From Emiliania huxleyi CCMP1516 (taxonomy: Eukaryota > Haptophyta > Isochrysidales > Noelaerhabdaceae), in NCBI RefSeq assembly GCF_000372725.1, contig NW_005195508.1, positions 318,372-382,371 on the forward strand: a stretch of 64,000 nucleotides of DNA, in the 5' to 3' direction. Position 1 is the stretch's first letter. Each line of letters starts with the position of its first letter. Position numbers and translations under genes: made by a program. Below are positions 1 through 10,446 of the stretch, in pieces. The notes beneath the pieces are model-generated. The model ran no database searches, was not told the DNA's origin, and saw only the letters and a program-made list of their open reading frames with translations.

Positions 1-345
1 CTGTGCTGAAGGCCTGCCGCCGCCCTCGCCGGCGGGTTGGCCTCGCACAGCAGCGCCGCGAAGCACAGCCACCGCACGAACACGACGCAGCCCTCGCCCT
101 CTGGCTGGCAGCTCGAAGCCGCGCTCTTGCGCCCACAAGCGGATGCCCTCCGCCGCAAGCGAGGCGTGGAAGAGCAGCGAGACGGCCGTGACGCGACCGA
201 TGTCGGCGGGGTCGCAGCGAGAGAGGGAGCGCACGAGGAGCTCCGTGGGGAGGTCGAGGAGGCGGGTGGCGGCGGCGTGGGCGGCGGCGGCGAGGGCGAG
301 AGCGAGGGCGGCGAGTCCGATGGGAGAGAGGAGGGTACCGATGGT
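1..345 (-). CDS. F-box protein, partial at left edge
   Basis: Minus-strand reading from about 345 to 160 gives an alanine/leucine-rich lead, then LLDLPTELLVRSLSRCDPAD and VTAVSLLFHASLAAEG, the classic F-box pattern (LP.E.L..I...L...D......V......). F-box proteins bring substrates to SCF ubiquitin ligases. After ERGFE the reading continues as CQPEGEGCVVFVRWLCFAAL only in a neighbouring frame, so there is a one-base shift near position 115: sequencing error, short intron or decay. By analogy with similar algal proteins the part beyond the window could carry RCC1-type repeats, but none is seen here. No in-frame ATG is visible upstream, so the 5' end is uncertain. Confidence 0.6.
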
Positions 346-1338
346 GGTGAGTCGTTTCCCTTCAGTGTTTGAGTGCTGGACGCAGGAGGGTCAGTGCTGG
401 ACGAGGGTGGGTCACCCCGAGTCGTGACGGCGATGGTGACGGCGACGGCGAGGGCGACGCAGCAGATGCCCAGGCACAGGAGCGTCGAGGGCCTCCTCCA
501 ACGCGTTGGGACATATGACCTGTCGTTGGGGAGGGTAGCGCGGCTAGCCCAATCTGCGGCTAAGACCGGAGAACCACGCATATCATACGAGTCAGCCGGG
601 TACGAGTAGTCGTCGCGGACTTTCCGAGCACGGTGGTGGTGTATCGACCGTGCCTCAGAAAAAGAATTCACGCGAAGACTGGTACCAAAAGAGAAAAATA
701 ATTTCGGAAATGTTTTCATCTCTATCCACAAGTCCAGAAGGACTAGGCGAAACAGCGGCCACAAGCGTACGACTGTCGTTGCACTAATGTCTAACGCAAT
801 TTCACTTTTATTTACTTCCCTTACGATCAGCTGACAGCTCCACCAGCTCCAACCACCGCGTGTCGTGTCATGAAGCATGATAGATAGACTAGAAAGCATG
901 AACCATCGAAAGGTCTGATCTCCAAAAAGAGCTCTCGGCCTGCCGCGCGCGCCCGCGCCCCGCCCCTTTTGCGCAGCAACACCTTAAACTTCATGGCCCT
1001 CCAAATTCGAGTCGGAGCGTAGCGGAGTGGGACCCGAGTTTGATTGAAAAAGGCGACGGACGCTTGCGTCCTAGCGAACCTAGCCTCCAACAACGCCTCC
1101 CCGGCGCAGAGGGGCCCCCGGAGGGATGCTCAACCGCCCCACGCCACGCCGCTCGATCTACCACGCGATGAACTCATACTTGGAGCTCGAGCTCGTCCGT
1201 TGCGGCGCTTGCCCGAGCGGGCCCCTCTTCTGATGTGTGATGAGCTGCGAGGGCCGCAGAAGCCGTCAGCGCAGCAAGCCACTCGCTCGGTAGGACGAGG
1301 TCTTAAAAGAATCCGGCCCTCAGAACCCTAGGGGTCCC
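346..1338. other. Intergenic, no gene recognised
   Basis: Several short open frames exist on both strands, but none has a domain, signal peptide or credible start. Positions 600-830 are less GC-rich than the flanks, as expected of intergenic DNA. Confidence 0.5.
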
Positions 1339-1701
1339 CTAAGGATCGACGGTCGTGCGACGGTGCGTCGGCGGCACGTTGAGGCCGATGCTGCTGTCGG
1401 CGATCGAAGAAGCGTAGGGAGTGCCAGCGGCCGATGCAGAGCACGTCGAGCGGGTCGACTCAGTCTCGTAGAAGAGCGAGAGCGAGTCGAAGGCGAGGTT
1501 TGCGAAATCAACATTTTCCTCGTAGAGCACGGTGACGTGCGGAGAAGCGTAAGACTCGGCACTTGCGGGCTCAGTGAGCCCGGATTTCGCTTGAGGAGAA
1601 GCCATGATCGATGCCATCGGCAGGGAGGACGCGTGCGTGAAGCAAAGGAGCGCGGCGAACGCCAGCATCGAGGGGATTGAGAGCGGGATGTAGTGAAGCG
1701 A
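1339..1701 (-). CDS. Small putative secreted protein
   Basis: Unrecognised 120-residue frame. Starting at the ATG at 1701 the protein opens with MSLHYIPLSIPSMLAF, AALLCFTHASSLP: a hydrophobic stretch ending in small residues, which looks like a signal peptide. The remainder is Ser/Thr/Ala-rich (VTVLYEENVDFANLAFDS) with no cysteine framework or known domain. An ATG at 1734 is also possible. Other frames of similar length overlap it, so this is a guess based on the signal peptide and the lack of simple-sequence composition. Confidence 0.35.
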   Translation of the reverse strand, partial: SLHYIPLSIPSMLAFAALLCFTHASSLPMASIMASPQAKSGLTEPASAESYASPHVTVLYEENVDFANLAFDSLSLFYETESTRSTCSASAAGTPYASSIADSSIGLNVPPTHRRTTVDP

Positions 1702-1734
1702 CATAAAATGTAATCGAGCAGAAAAGCAAGACAA

Positions 1735-2348
1735 GTCCAGGACTCACAAGACAGGTCTTGGACGAGGCGCTGTGGGTGTGGAAGTGTGAACGTCTGCGCT
1801 GTGGGGGAGTTATGCCCCGGGAACACCTCCACATATACACGAACAGAGAAGAATTTCACAGAAAGAAAAGGCAGCACTCACTCACACCTTTTCCGCAGCG
1901 CTGCAGCGCTCCATTTTCCAAGTCGCAAGTGCTCCACGCTCCACCCCTCCACGAGAAAGCTCGCAGCTGGAGCTGCCACGAGCGCGGGTGCCGCGGCGCC
2001 ATTTTCCCCACATGGTCACGCCACAATGGCGCGACGAAGTACGCAGAAACAGAAGAGACACTAAAGCTCGAGATGGGAGACAGCTCTATGGAGGCGCTAC
2101 ACCGCCCTCTCTCTCCCGCCCCACTGCTCCCCCCGACAGTACTAGCTTACGAACCGCTACGGTAGTACAAAGACGGCACATGGCTGCGAGCATGGATCAT
2201 GGGGGTCGAACCCCTTTCTCCCCACGGCGCACGGCCCGGGTGGGACAGCAGATGGCGCAGCAGGTGGCGCGGGGACGGGGCGCCGCGAGGATGTGACGGG
2301 GTCTGCGCCGTCGTCTTGCGCCTCGCCTCGCGCAGAGCTCCGCGCAAC
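1735..2348. other. Intergenic between the small ORF and the phosphofructokinase 3' end
   Basis: No domain-bearing frame on either strand. The segment holds the downstream flank of the phosphofructokinase gene; I see no clear polyadenylation motif or repeat. Confidence 0.4.
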
Positions 2349-3357
2349 TCAGTGGTTGACGGGGTACGGCCCCGCGCCGCCCGTCTGGCCGATCTCGCGC
2401 AGCATCTGCTGGAACCACTCGCGCTCCGTGTTGAAGTGTTTTCCGCCGGCGATGCGAGGGAACCTGCGCGGCGCGGGGGTGCGGGCTCAGCCCCCGCTCC
2501 TCTCCCGCCTCGCCACCCCGCGGGAGGTCGAGGGGGGAGGGGCGGCCGCACTCGATGCAGCGCAGCACGTCGCCCGCGTCCTCGTCGAGGGCCACTACGC
2601 CGGAGACGCCCTCGCACGCGCACTGCACCGCCAGCTTGGCGCTGCGCGCGATCAGGTCGATGTCCGCCTCGTTCGCCTTTGCGGCGCGGGCGTAGTAGCC
2701 GCTCTTCTGGACGAGGACCTGCCCAGGGGGGGGGGGGGGGGCTCTGCGGCGGGGCGGCCGCCTGTCCCAAGGGCGCTGCTGCGCTCGCCTTTTCGGCGCC
2801 GATGAGGGCGGAGAAGGTGTCGGCAAAGTACTTTCCGGGGTTGATGGAGTCGAGCTTGACGTGGCCGAAGGCGTCGCGCTGCACCTCCTTGCCGTCCGCC
2901 TCCATCTTTGCGACGATGTCCTTGACGCCCGCACCCTCCGAGATGAAGATGTTGACCTGCCGGGGGGGGAAGGCGGAGGGGGGGAGGTCGGCCGAGCTGT
3001 CTAGCGCTGCCTCGCCCGGCCGGTGCCTCATCTCGACCTCATCTCGACCTCATCTCGGCTGCATCTCGGCTGCATCTCGGCTGCATCTCGACCTCATCTC
3101 GGCTGCATCTCGGCTGCATCTCGGCTGCATCTCGGCTGCATCTCGGCTGATCTCGCGCGTTGTCGTGCTCGTCGAGGATCTTCTTGAGCCGCGCGGCCTC
3201 AGCGTCGATGTCGACCTGCGGAGGAGGGAGGGAGGTGCGGAGGAGGGAGGGAGGTGCGGAGGAGGGAGGGTGCGTGCGTGCGTGTGCGTGTGCGTGCGTG
3301 CGTGCGTGTGTGGGTGCGTGCGAGCGTGTGTGTGGGTGCGTGCGAGCGTGTGTGTGC

Positions 3358-3434
<77 letters not shown>

Positions 3435-5208
3435 TGTGTGAGTGAGTGTGTGTGTGACCGAGGCTCTCTCGGGCATCTCCACCCCATCTCCACCCCATCT
3501 CCACCCCATCTCCACCCCATCTCCACCCCATCTCCACCCCATCTCCACCCCATCTCCACCCCATCTCCGCCCGCCCTGTGCATCTCTGGCCACGTGCCCC
3601 CCCTCCTCGGCTGCATCTCGGGATATGCATCTCGGCCGCATCTCGGCCGCATCTCGGCCGCATCTCGGCCGCATCTCGGCCGCATCTCGGCCGCATCTCG
3701 GCTGCATCTCGGCTGCATCTCGCCTGCAGCTCGGGGATGTACACCGCGTGCACGTCTAGCCGGCCGCGGTGCAAGCCGATGTGCGGCAGCAGCGGCCGCT
3801 TCCACAGCCTCTCGCGGTACTTGTGCGCCTGAGGAGCCACTCTCCCCCGCTGCGTGCTTCACAACTCGCCGTTCGGCCAGAGGGGGACGTGTGCGCCCGG
3901 TGTCGCACAGGCAGGGAGGAGGGCGGGGCCGCGGGACACGCACCCTCGCCTCCAGGGCGGCGGCGATCTCGGCCGCATCTCGGCCGTATCTCCGCCGCAT
4001 CTCGGCCGCATCTCGGCCGCATCTCGGCCGCATCTCGGCCGCATCTCGGCCGCATCTCGGCCGCATCTCGGCCGCATCTCGGCCGCATCTCGGCCGCATC
4101 TCGCCGTCGCGGCGGTGAGCCAGCCGCAGTCTCGCCCCATCACCTCGTGCACAATCATCATGCGCGGGTTCGCCGTCGCCTCGGCGCCGACATTCTCGAA
4201 GAAGCGGGCGCCCTCCTCGGCGGCGGTCCACGCGCCGAGGGACTGCGTGATCGGGAAGACCTGACGCGGGGGTCAGTCGAGCTCAGCCACGGGCCACGCG
4301 CAGGCGGTGCGACTGCGCGTGGCTGGAGAGCACGTCGTTGTCGATCGTCTTCGGCAGCCCTGCCGTCCGGGGAGGGGGTCTGGGGTGGAGGGAGGGGGCG
4401 TGAGGCGGGCGGGCGGGTGGGGAGGAGAGCGGGGCGGGCGGGCGGCGCCGATGACTCGAATCGCGTATCCGCTCCGGCGCTGGAGGAAGGCGGCGAGGTC
4501 TGCGGCTGCCGTGTTTGTGTCGTCGCCGCCGATGGTGTGCAGCACCTCGACGCCTGCGGTTAAAGAGTTGCGGTTGAAGAGTTGCGGTGCCGGTGGGTGG
4601 GAGGCCGGGAGACGTGTGGGGGTGGTGGGTCGTGCTTCGCCGTCTGCGATGAGCTGGTCGGCGGCGACTTGCTGCGGGTCCTGCCCCTCCTTGACTAGGC
4701 CGCGCTTGAGGCAGTCCTTGATGTTTGTGAGCTTGACGCGCGAGTTGCCGATCGGAGAGCCGCCGTGCTGCGCCGCGGCGGGCGAGCGAGGGGGTCGGAG
4801 GCGCGTGGGGAGGCGGGCAAACCGGCGGAGGCGGGGAGGGAGGGCCGAGGGGCGCGGCGCGCAGTGCGCGAGGGGCCACCTGGTGGAGCGCCGCAGCGGT
4901 CGCCCGGATTGCCGGGCACACCTTGATGGACTCGCCGAGCAGCAGGCCCTTGTAGCCGTTGATGTAGCAGATGAGCTCAGTCGTCGGGTGCTGCACCGCG
5001 TACCTGACGTAAACGGCGCGCGAGGCGGTGAGGAGCAGCCAGACGCGGCAGCGGAGCTCGCGGCGCAGACGGACTCAGTGATGAGCGCTCCGACGGCTGA
5101 TGAGAGGCACGGCGCGAGGCCGCCCGCCGTGAGCATCGCCACTTTCTTCGGCGAACGCACGTCGGCCTCCGCGTCCATCGGCTGCGTGAAGTCCTCTGAT
5201 TTGACCAT
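2349..5208 (-). CDS. Pyrophosphate-dependent 6-phosphofructokinase (PPi-PFK), multi-exon
   Basis: Catalyses reversible phosphorylation of fructose 6-phosphate with pyrophosphate in glycolysis/gluconeogenesis. Reading minus from ATG 5208: MVKSEDFTQPMDAEADVRSP, KKVAMLTAGGLAPCLSSAVG (nucleotide/PPi loop); ELICYINGYKGLLLGESIKV; the diagnostic VLHTIGGDDTNTAAADLAAF (GGDD signature of PPi enzymes); LPKTIDNDV then VFPITQSLGAWTAAEEGARF; MIVHEVMGRDCGWLTAA; VYIPEL; VDIDAEAARLKKILDEHD; VNIFISEGAG; DSINPGKYFADTFSALIGAE; VQKSGYYARAAKANEADIDL; C-terminus FPRIAGGKHFNTEREWFQQM ... GPYPVNH stop at 2349. The active-site TIDND and the PPi-type GGDD are intact. One intron is placed exactly: 4261-4333, GT-AG, between IDND and VFPIT. 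At least eight exons; several introns are filled with minisatellites. The long open frames on the opposite strand are repeat artefacts. Confidence 0.9.
3031..3155. repeat. Minisatellite in PPi-PFK intron
   Basis: Repeats of an approximately 11-bp unit (ATCTCGGCTGC with interspersed ATCTCGACCTC variants) fill an intron between the exons encoding VNIFISEGAG and VDIDAEAARLKK. Confidence 0.85.
3222..3455. repeat. GGAGGTGC repeat and (GT)n microsatellite in PPi-PFK intron
   Basis: GGAGGGAGGTGC units (3222-3268) lead into GTGCGTGC and a long (GT)n tract (about 3360-3455) with a few GAGTGT interruptions. On the coding strand it is (CA)n, so the intron carries a CA repeat. Confidence 0.95.
3475..3735. 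repeat. Two 11-bp minisatellites in PPi-PFK intron
   Basis: CCATCTCCACC units (3475-3570), then GCATCTCGGCC units (3605-3725), each with period 11, lie in one intron together with the preceding GT tract. Confidence 0.9.
3964..4108. repeat. 11-bp minisatellite in PPi-PFK intron
   Basis: About 13 near-perfect copies of GCATCTCGGCC lie just downstream (coding sense) of the exon encoding MIVHEVMGRDCGWLTAA. It is the same unit as at 3605-3725, so at least two introns of one gene share it. Confidence 0.95.
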
Positions 5209-6047
5209 GGAGCTACGCGTGGCCCGATGCGATGCACCGTCGTGATGATGCCTGTGCTCGGCCGATGAAGAGCCCCTCTCATACCAGGGTGTCTTGTGTC
5301 TTACCCCTTCCTTTTGTGCACCGACCGACGACGTAGACGCCCGACTCGATCCCATACGACAGCACGAGGGCCCAACAGGAGAATCGTGCTTTTTGGGTTG
5401 GGTTGGGTTGTGTGGGCCTGGGTTGGGTTGTTCCGCGTAAGGTTGGGTCGTCGGCGCGAAGGGTGAGGCTCGACCGCCGCCGCTCACGCCAGCGGACGGC
5501 CACCATCGGTGTTTTTGGCTTCGCCACCGTCCAAAGCGTGCGCCATGCGCTCGCCGGCATCGAGCGAGCACGCCTGTCCGACGAGTGGCTTGCTGTGTGG
5601 ACGCCTTCTTGTGGCTCTCCCCGAGAGCGTTTTGCGTCCCGGTGGGTGGGAGAATATGTGATAGGAACGAGTGTATCGCTTTGACGGATCGACCGTGCTT
5701 TGCTATCAAGACTGATGTGACGCACACAGTGACACATCAGACGACACATATTCTCGCCGCAGGGCGAAGGCCAGCCCCAAATTTGCACAAACTCCGAGAC
5801 AAGCCCCTTCGAACGCGCGAAAGCGCCGGCTTTCGAAACTCGGCGCCCGCCCTCTTTCTGGCCGCGTCCCTCCCGATAATCTGCATTCCTCTTTTGCATA
5901 CATAAATAAATAAAACGGGTAAAATCTAAGCACAGGCACATGGGCTGCTCAACGCAGTGTAAATTCGCTAGAGTACCCCTATACCGTCTCAAAACTGACA
6001 CCTCTGAGACAGTGACACACACACCCGTGTACGTAATGCCACTCGGC
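5209..6047. other. Intergenic between PPi-PFK start and helicase 3' end
   Basis: Upstream region of PPi-PFK and downstream region of the helicase. It holds a short GGGTTGGGTTGTG-type run (5395-5440) and an AT-richer patch with AATAAATAAAA (5903-5915). No gene recognised. Confidence 0.4.
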
Positions 6048-8799
6048 TTAAGTACCACCTCTGCTCCTCGACTGCGACATGGCCATGGAGCGGAAGATCC
6101 CGATAGATCGCCCCAGCATCGACGGTGCCTCCTCGCTCGACCCCGGCGGCGGTGCACGCGGCTCGGCCTTGGGCGCTCCGCTGGAGCCCGCGCCGAGCGG
6201 CGGCGGCGGCGGCGGCGGCGCGGCGAGTAGGCCCTCGATCACGGCGATGGCCGCCTTCTTGCTCGTACAAGCATTGTACTCCGTGCAGACCGACGAGTGG
6301 ACGCACAGCCAGCAGCCGTCGTCGCAGTCGCAGCTCGTCATCAGCTCGAGCGCCGAGCGCAGGAGCTCGGGCATCGCCGTGGCCACCCGCTCGGTGAGGC
6401 CGATCCCACCGACGCAGCGGTCGAAGAGGAGCAGCCGCTTGGAGCGCAGCTTCCGCTCCTTGAAGGCCTCGCACTCGCAGCCGAGGTCGGCCGGCTTGCA
6501 GCTCAGCCGCAGCGGCGTCACCGCCAGCAGCGCGTGGGCCGCCGCATGCAGCCCCGCCTCGAGATCGATCGCAAGCTCCTCCTCCTCCTCGTCGTCGTCG
6601 TCCGCCGCCTCCGCCGCCGCCGCCGCAGCCTCCTCCTCTACTCGAGGCCCGGCGCGGGGGGCGGCTGGCTGCAGCTCGCGCTTGACGCCTCCCGGGCCGA
6701 GCCCGCTGACCCACTTCCGCGACGGCCGGTCGGTCAGGACGAGGCGGCGGCGGCGCGGCCACGCATCCGGCTGCAGGTCGATCCAGCAGGCGCGCGTGTC
6801 GTACTCCTTCGGCGGCAGCGCGAGCGGCACCTCCTCAAAGGCCTCGCCGGTCGTCTGCCAAATCTTGAGGTAGGCGCGCACGGCCAGCCGCACTCGCACC
6901 CGCCCGAACAGCGCCTCGCACCCGCCCGCGCTCGTCCCGGCCGCTGCGCCGTCGGGCTTCGCGGCGAGCGGGGCGGCGGGGAGCGGGAGGCGCTGCTGGA
7001 CGAGGATGCTCGTCGAGTCGCACGCCGCGGTGTAGTAGCGCACATCTGTGGGCGCCACGAGGGCCACGCCGGCGCCGAGGTCGAGGGAGGTGACGACGAA
7101 CTTGCGGCCTTGGTTGAGGAAGACGGCCCCCTCAAAGTACTCATAGTACACCCTCCACCGCTCGACCTCGTCGATCGTCTCCTCGCCCTCCTCCTCGCCG
7201 GCAGCCTCCGCCCCGCCGCCGCCGCCAGCGATCGCCTCGGCGATGCGCGGCTGCGAGCGGCGCCGCCGGAAGCGGTGCACGACACGCACGAGGTCGGGCT
7301 CGATGGCACGGATGTTGACCCCCTGCGCCGGACCCTCCACGAGCGGGTGGGCCCGCCAGCTCCCCGGGTTCTCGGCGATGGGGATCACCCGCTCGGCCGC
7401 CGCGAGCGCCTTGAGCGCCTCGTCGTACCGCCGCTCGCCAAACAGCTCTCGGTCTCCCGCCGCGGCGGAGAGGGGCTCCTCCGCCGCCGCGCAGAGGAGG
7501 TGCATGCCCAGGATGTGGTGGTTGTCGATGTCGACCACCGCAGCCTCGAGCGGCATCGAGAGCACGCGCGCGGGGTGGCGGACCACCCACTGGTCGATCG
7601 CGCTCGGGTACGGAACCACGAAACAGAGAGCGTCGGCGTCCGGCGCGCGGCCGCACCGGCCGGCGCGCTGCCAGAGCGAGGCGACCGAGCCCGGGAAGCC
7701 GACCATCACGATGGCGTCGAGCGCGGCGATGTCGACGCCGAGCTCGAGGGTGGAGGTGGCCGTCACGCCGCGCACGGTGCCGTCGTAGAGCTGCCGCTCG
7801 ATCCGGCGCCGGTCGGTGGCGTTGAGCCCGCCGCGGTAGGCGGTGATGCTGCCCGCGAGGCGCTCGTCGCTCGCGCGGAGGTGCTGCTGCGCGTACGAGA
7901 GGACCAGCTCGCAAATCTTGCGCACCGAGCAGAAGCAGATCGTCTTGAGGCCCGCCCGGACCAGCTCGGCAAACAGGACGGCACCCTCGATGTTGGGAGA
8001 CATGCGGTGGCCGTCCCTCCTACCCTCGCCGCCGCCGCCGCCCTCCGACGCGCCGCGCCTGCCCTCGTTGTACGCGCACACGCTCTCGCCGCCGCCGCCG
8101 CCCTCCGCCCCCCGCCCCCGCCGCGGCTGCGACGGCCCCCTCCCGCCCTCCGGCTGCTCGTCCTCTGGCTGCGGCACGCCCTTCCCCTCCGGGATGCAGG
8201 TCGGCTGGGCGCTGAGCGGCGGGTTCCACAGCACGAGCTGCCTGATACTCATCGGCGACTCGTCAGCAGCGGGGACTCACTAACGACGGGCTCCCTGCGG
8301 CTGCCTCCTCCCGCGCGGGGACCCGTCCCAGTCTAATTAGTTTTAATTAGTAATCAATTAGTAATTACTTACTTAGGCTGCCTTCTCCCGCGCGGAGACC
8401 CGTCCCAGTCCACCACGAGCAGCGGCTCGCCAGACGCGCCCCCGGCCCCGGCGCCGGTGAGGCGGCAGAAGAGCTCGCGCGGGTTGCCTATGGGACACGT
8501 CCAGGACACGTCCAGCACGCGTCGCATAGGCGGCAGAAGAGCTCGCGCGAGCCGCCGAGCGTCGCAGAGCAGCAAGCGAACCGGAAGCCGCCGCCTCCGT
8601 ACATCGCCGCCAGCCGGCGCAGGCGGCGGAGGACGGAGGCGACGTGCGCGCCGAAGGCGCCAGAGTACATGTGCGCCTGCAAGCAGCGCTCCGAGTGAGG
8701 AGGGAGGCCTCCGTGGCGCACGCGAGAGCGCCGCCGTAGCACCTCGTCGACGACGACGTAGCGGAGGTTCGAGAGCAGGCCGGCCCACTCCTTGTGTAA

Positions 8800-8844
<45 letters not shown>

Positions 8845-10446
8845 TAATGGAGGCCGGCCCACTCCTTGTGCGCGGGCAGCACCGCCGTGTGGAGCATGTC
8901 TGGGTTGGTGAGGAGGACGCGGCTGCCCTCGCGGCGCGCGCGCCGCTCCTCCTGCGGCGTGTCGCCGTCGTAGGTCGCGACGTCGAGCCCGAAGAGCGGT
9001 CCCACCCTGCGGGGAAGGGGCGGGGCCCCGAGCAGCAGCTGAGGGCGGAGGGACGGAGAGGAGTGGCGAGCCGGAGCGAGCGGCGCGGCGCCCTTGGCTG
9101 GCGAGCGAGCGGAGCGCGCGCAGCTGGTCGTGCGCGAGCGCCTTGGTCGGGAAGATGTACATGGCGCGCGCCTCCGGCTGCGTGGCTGCCGCGTGCAGCA
9201 CCGGCAGGTTGTACGCCAGCGACTTGCCCGAGGCGGTCGGCGTGGCGAGCATGACGTGCCCGCGGCTCAGCAGCTGCTCCACCGCCGCCGCCTGGTGCGA
9301 GAAGAGCTAGTGAGTTGATGAATGCGTCGGCTCGTTAGTAACGAACTCAATAGGGCGCCGCCTGGTGCGAGAAGAGCGACTCGATCCCAGCGTGCCGCAG
9401 CAGGCCGGTGACGGCGGGGCAGAGGCCAGAGGGCGGCGGCTGCGGCTGCGCTGCCGCCGGCCTCGTCTCGTGCACGTACACCAGCTGGCCGCGGTAAAAG
9501 GGAGACGCCTACCGTGAGTCCGCAAGCCACCGTCATGCCGCCCGTCCCCTCGGCTGGCCGCCCGTCCCGTCCGACGGCTGGCCGCGGGCGGAGGGGAGGG
9601 GAGGAGGGGAGGGGCCTGCAGCTGCGCCAGGAAGGCGTCGGCGCGAGAGCGCCTCGCCGGTCGCGCCGCCTCGTCCCGACCGGCTAGCGGCTCCTCCTCC
9701 GCCGCCGCTGCCGTCGCCGCCGCTGCTGCCGCCGCCGCGGGCCCCTCTGCCGGCAGCTCCTGTTCCGGAAGCTCCTGCTCCCGCCCCTGCTCCCGCCCCT
9801 CCGCCCTCGGCCGCCCCTCCGCCCACCCCTCGCCGATGGAGCCGGTGCCGCGCCGGAGCGGCTTTGGCGGCGGCGAAGGCAGCCCCGTCAGCAGCCGCGG
9901 CTCGGAGTGCTTGGACGAGCGGCGGGGAGAGGCCGCCTCCCGCGCCTCCGCGGACGGGACGAACCCTCCGTGGCTCGCAGCCGCCGCATCACTGCCGCCG
10001 CCCTGCGGCGCCGGCTCGCCCGACACGTCCACGGCGCAGCCGGCGGGCAGCGGCGCAAGCGAGATGGTGGCCGCACCGCCGCCCGCCTGGGCCGGGAGGG
10101 CGGCGAGCAGCGAGCGGAAGTGGCGCAGCCGGCTCTTGACGCCCGCCGCGGAGAGGCGGCGCGCGTCGCGCAGCACGAGCTCCGGCTCGACTCTGCCGCC
10201 CGCCGCGTGAGGACGGAGGCCGATGGAGTTGTCCAGCCCGACCATCCTCCTCAGGTCGTCGAGGGAGAGCGTCGCGCCCTGAGCTGCGACCGCCGAGCGA
10301 AGCACCGAATACGTGCACACCGCGCCCTTTGGGGCGAGGAACGAGGCGACGAGCAGCGTCGATGCATAGAGCGCGGAGAGAGACTCGAGGTCGTCGGAGA
10401 GCGGCGGCGACTCGGCGGGCGCTCGGCGCCGCTTCTTGCTGGACAT
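6048..10446 (-). CDS. HRQ1: Hrq1/MrfA-family ATP-dependent DEAH helicase with C-terminal DUF1998
   Basis: RecQ4-like 3'-5' helicase family acting in DNA repair (fungal Hrq1, bacterial MrfA). N-terminal exon from ATG 10446: MSSKKRRRAPAESPPLSDDL. Then YRGQLVYVHETRP, GIESLFSHQAAAVEQLL (Q-motif-like), VMLATPTASGKSLAYNLPVL (motif I), MYIFPTKALAHDQLRAL (Ia), VATYDGDTPQEERR, LLTNPDMLH, VVVDEAHMYSGAFGAHV (DEAH, completed by splicing GAG to GCGCAC), CCSATLGNPRELFCRLTGAG (III), VVDWDGSPRGRRQLVLWNPP, ICFCSVRKICELV (IV), TATSTLELGVDIAALDAIVM (V), WQRAGRCGR (VI). The C-terminus holds the DUF1998 Cys cluster SCDCDDGCWLCVHSSVC and ends GGT-stop at 6048. Exons join in frame only with GC-AG introns at several places; four are listed separately. 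Likely functional; no key motif is missing. Confidence 0.87.
8242..8381 (-). other. GC-AG intron of the Hrq1-like gene, with internal 35-bp duplication
   Basis: Joining GGGAGAAG to GCAGCTCGTGCTG gives DGSPRGRRQLVLWNPP, the expected family sequence. The donor is GC (AAG|GCAGCC), the acceptor TATCAG|GCAGC. A 35-bp segment of the preceding exon edge (8376-8410) recurs at 8299-8333 with three differences, separated by an AT-rich 42-bp spacer. Confidence 0.75.
8488..8555 (-). other. 68-bp GC-AG intron starting with a near-copy of the next exon
   Basis: The join CTCG|GC AAC CCG restores SATLGNPRELFCRL. The intron's first 28 bases match the first 28 bases of the downstream exon except at four positions near the start (GCGGCTCGCG versus GCAACCCGCG, then identical CGAGCTCTTCTGCCGCCT). 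Confidence 0.75.
8791..8864 (-). other. 74-bp insertion bounded by a 20-bp direct repeat, possible GA-AG intron
   Basis: AGGCCGGCCCACTCCTTGTG occurs at 8777-8796 and 8851-8870 around a TAA/TTA microsatellite. The period is 74, so removal is needed to keep HKEWAGLLSNLRYVVVDE in frame. No GT-AG or GC-AG pair gives a 74-base excision; CACAAG|GA...CACAAG|GA would. A frameshifting repeat allele or sequencing error is the alternative. Confidence 0.5.
9292..9361 (-). other. 70-bp GC-AG intron bounded by a 22-bp direct repeat
   Basis: CGCCGCCTGGTGCGAGAAGAGC occurs at 9286-9307 and 9356-9377. Splicing CACCAG|GCGGCG...CACCAG|GCGGCG removes exactly one 70-base period and restores SLFSHQAAAVEQLL. The intron contains TACTAAC, the textbook branch-site consensus. 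Confidence 0.7.

Noticed and set aside
2199-4118. 639-codon open frame on the plus strand
   Set aside because: It is antisense to PPi-PFK and consists largely of 11-bp minisatellite and GT-repeat translation; no domain.
3050-4231. 393-codon minus-strand frame rich in EMRPRCGRDAA repeats
   Set aside because: It is the intronic minisatellite read through; only scattered PPi-PFK exon pieces in it are real and they lie in differing frames.
6297-8336. 679-codon plus-strand frame
   Set aside because: Antisense shadow of the Hrq1-like helicase C-terminal half; high GC keeps all frames open. Helicase motifs occur only on the minus strand.
8791-8850. Poly-tyrosine or poly-leucine tract in the helicase
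   Set aside because: It is the translated TAA/TTA microsatellite inside the 74-base insertion, which must be removed to keep the helicase frame.
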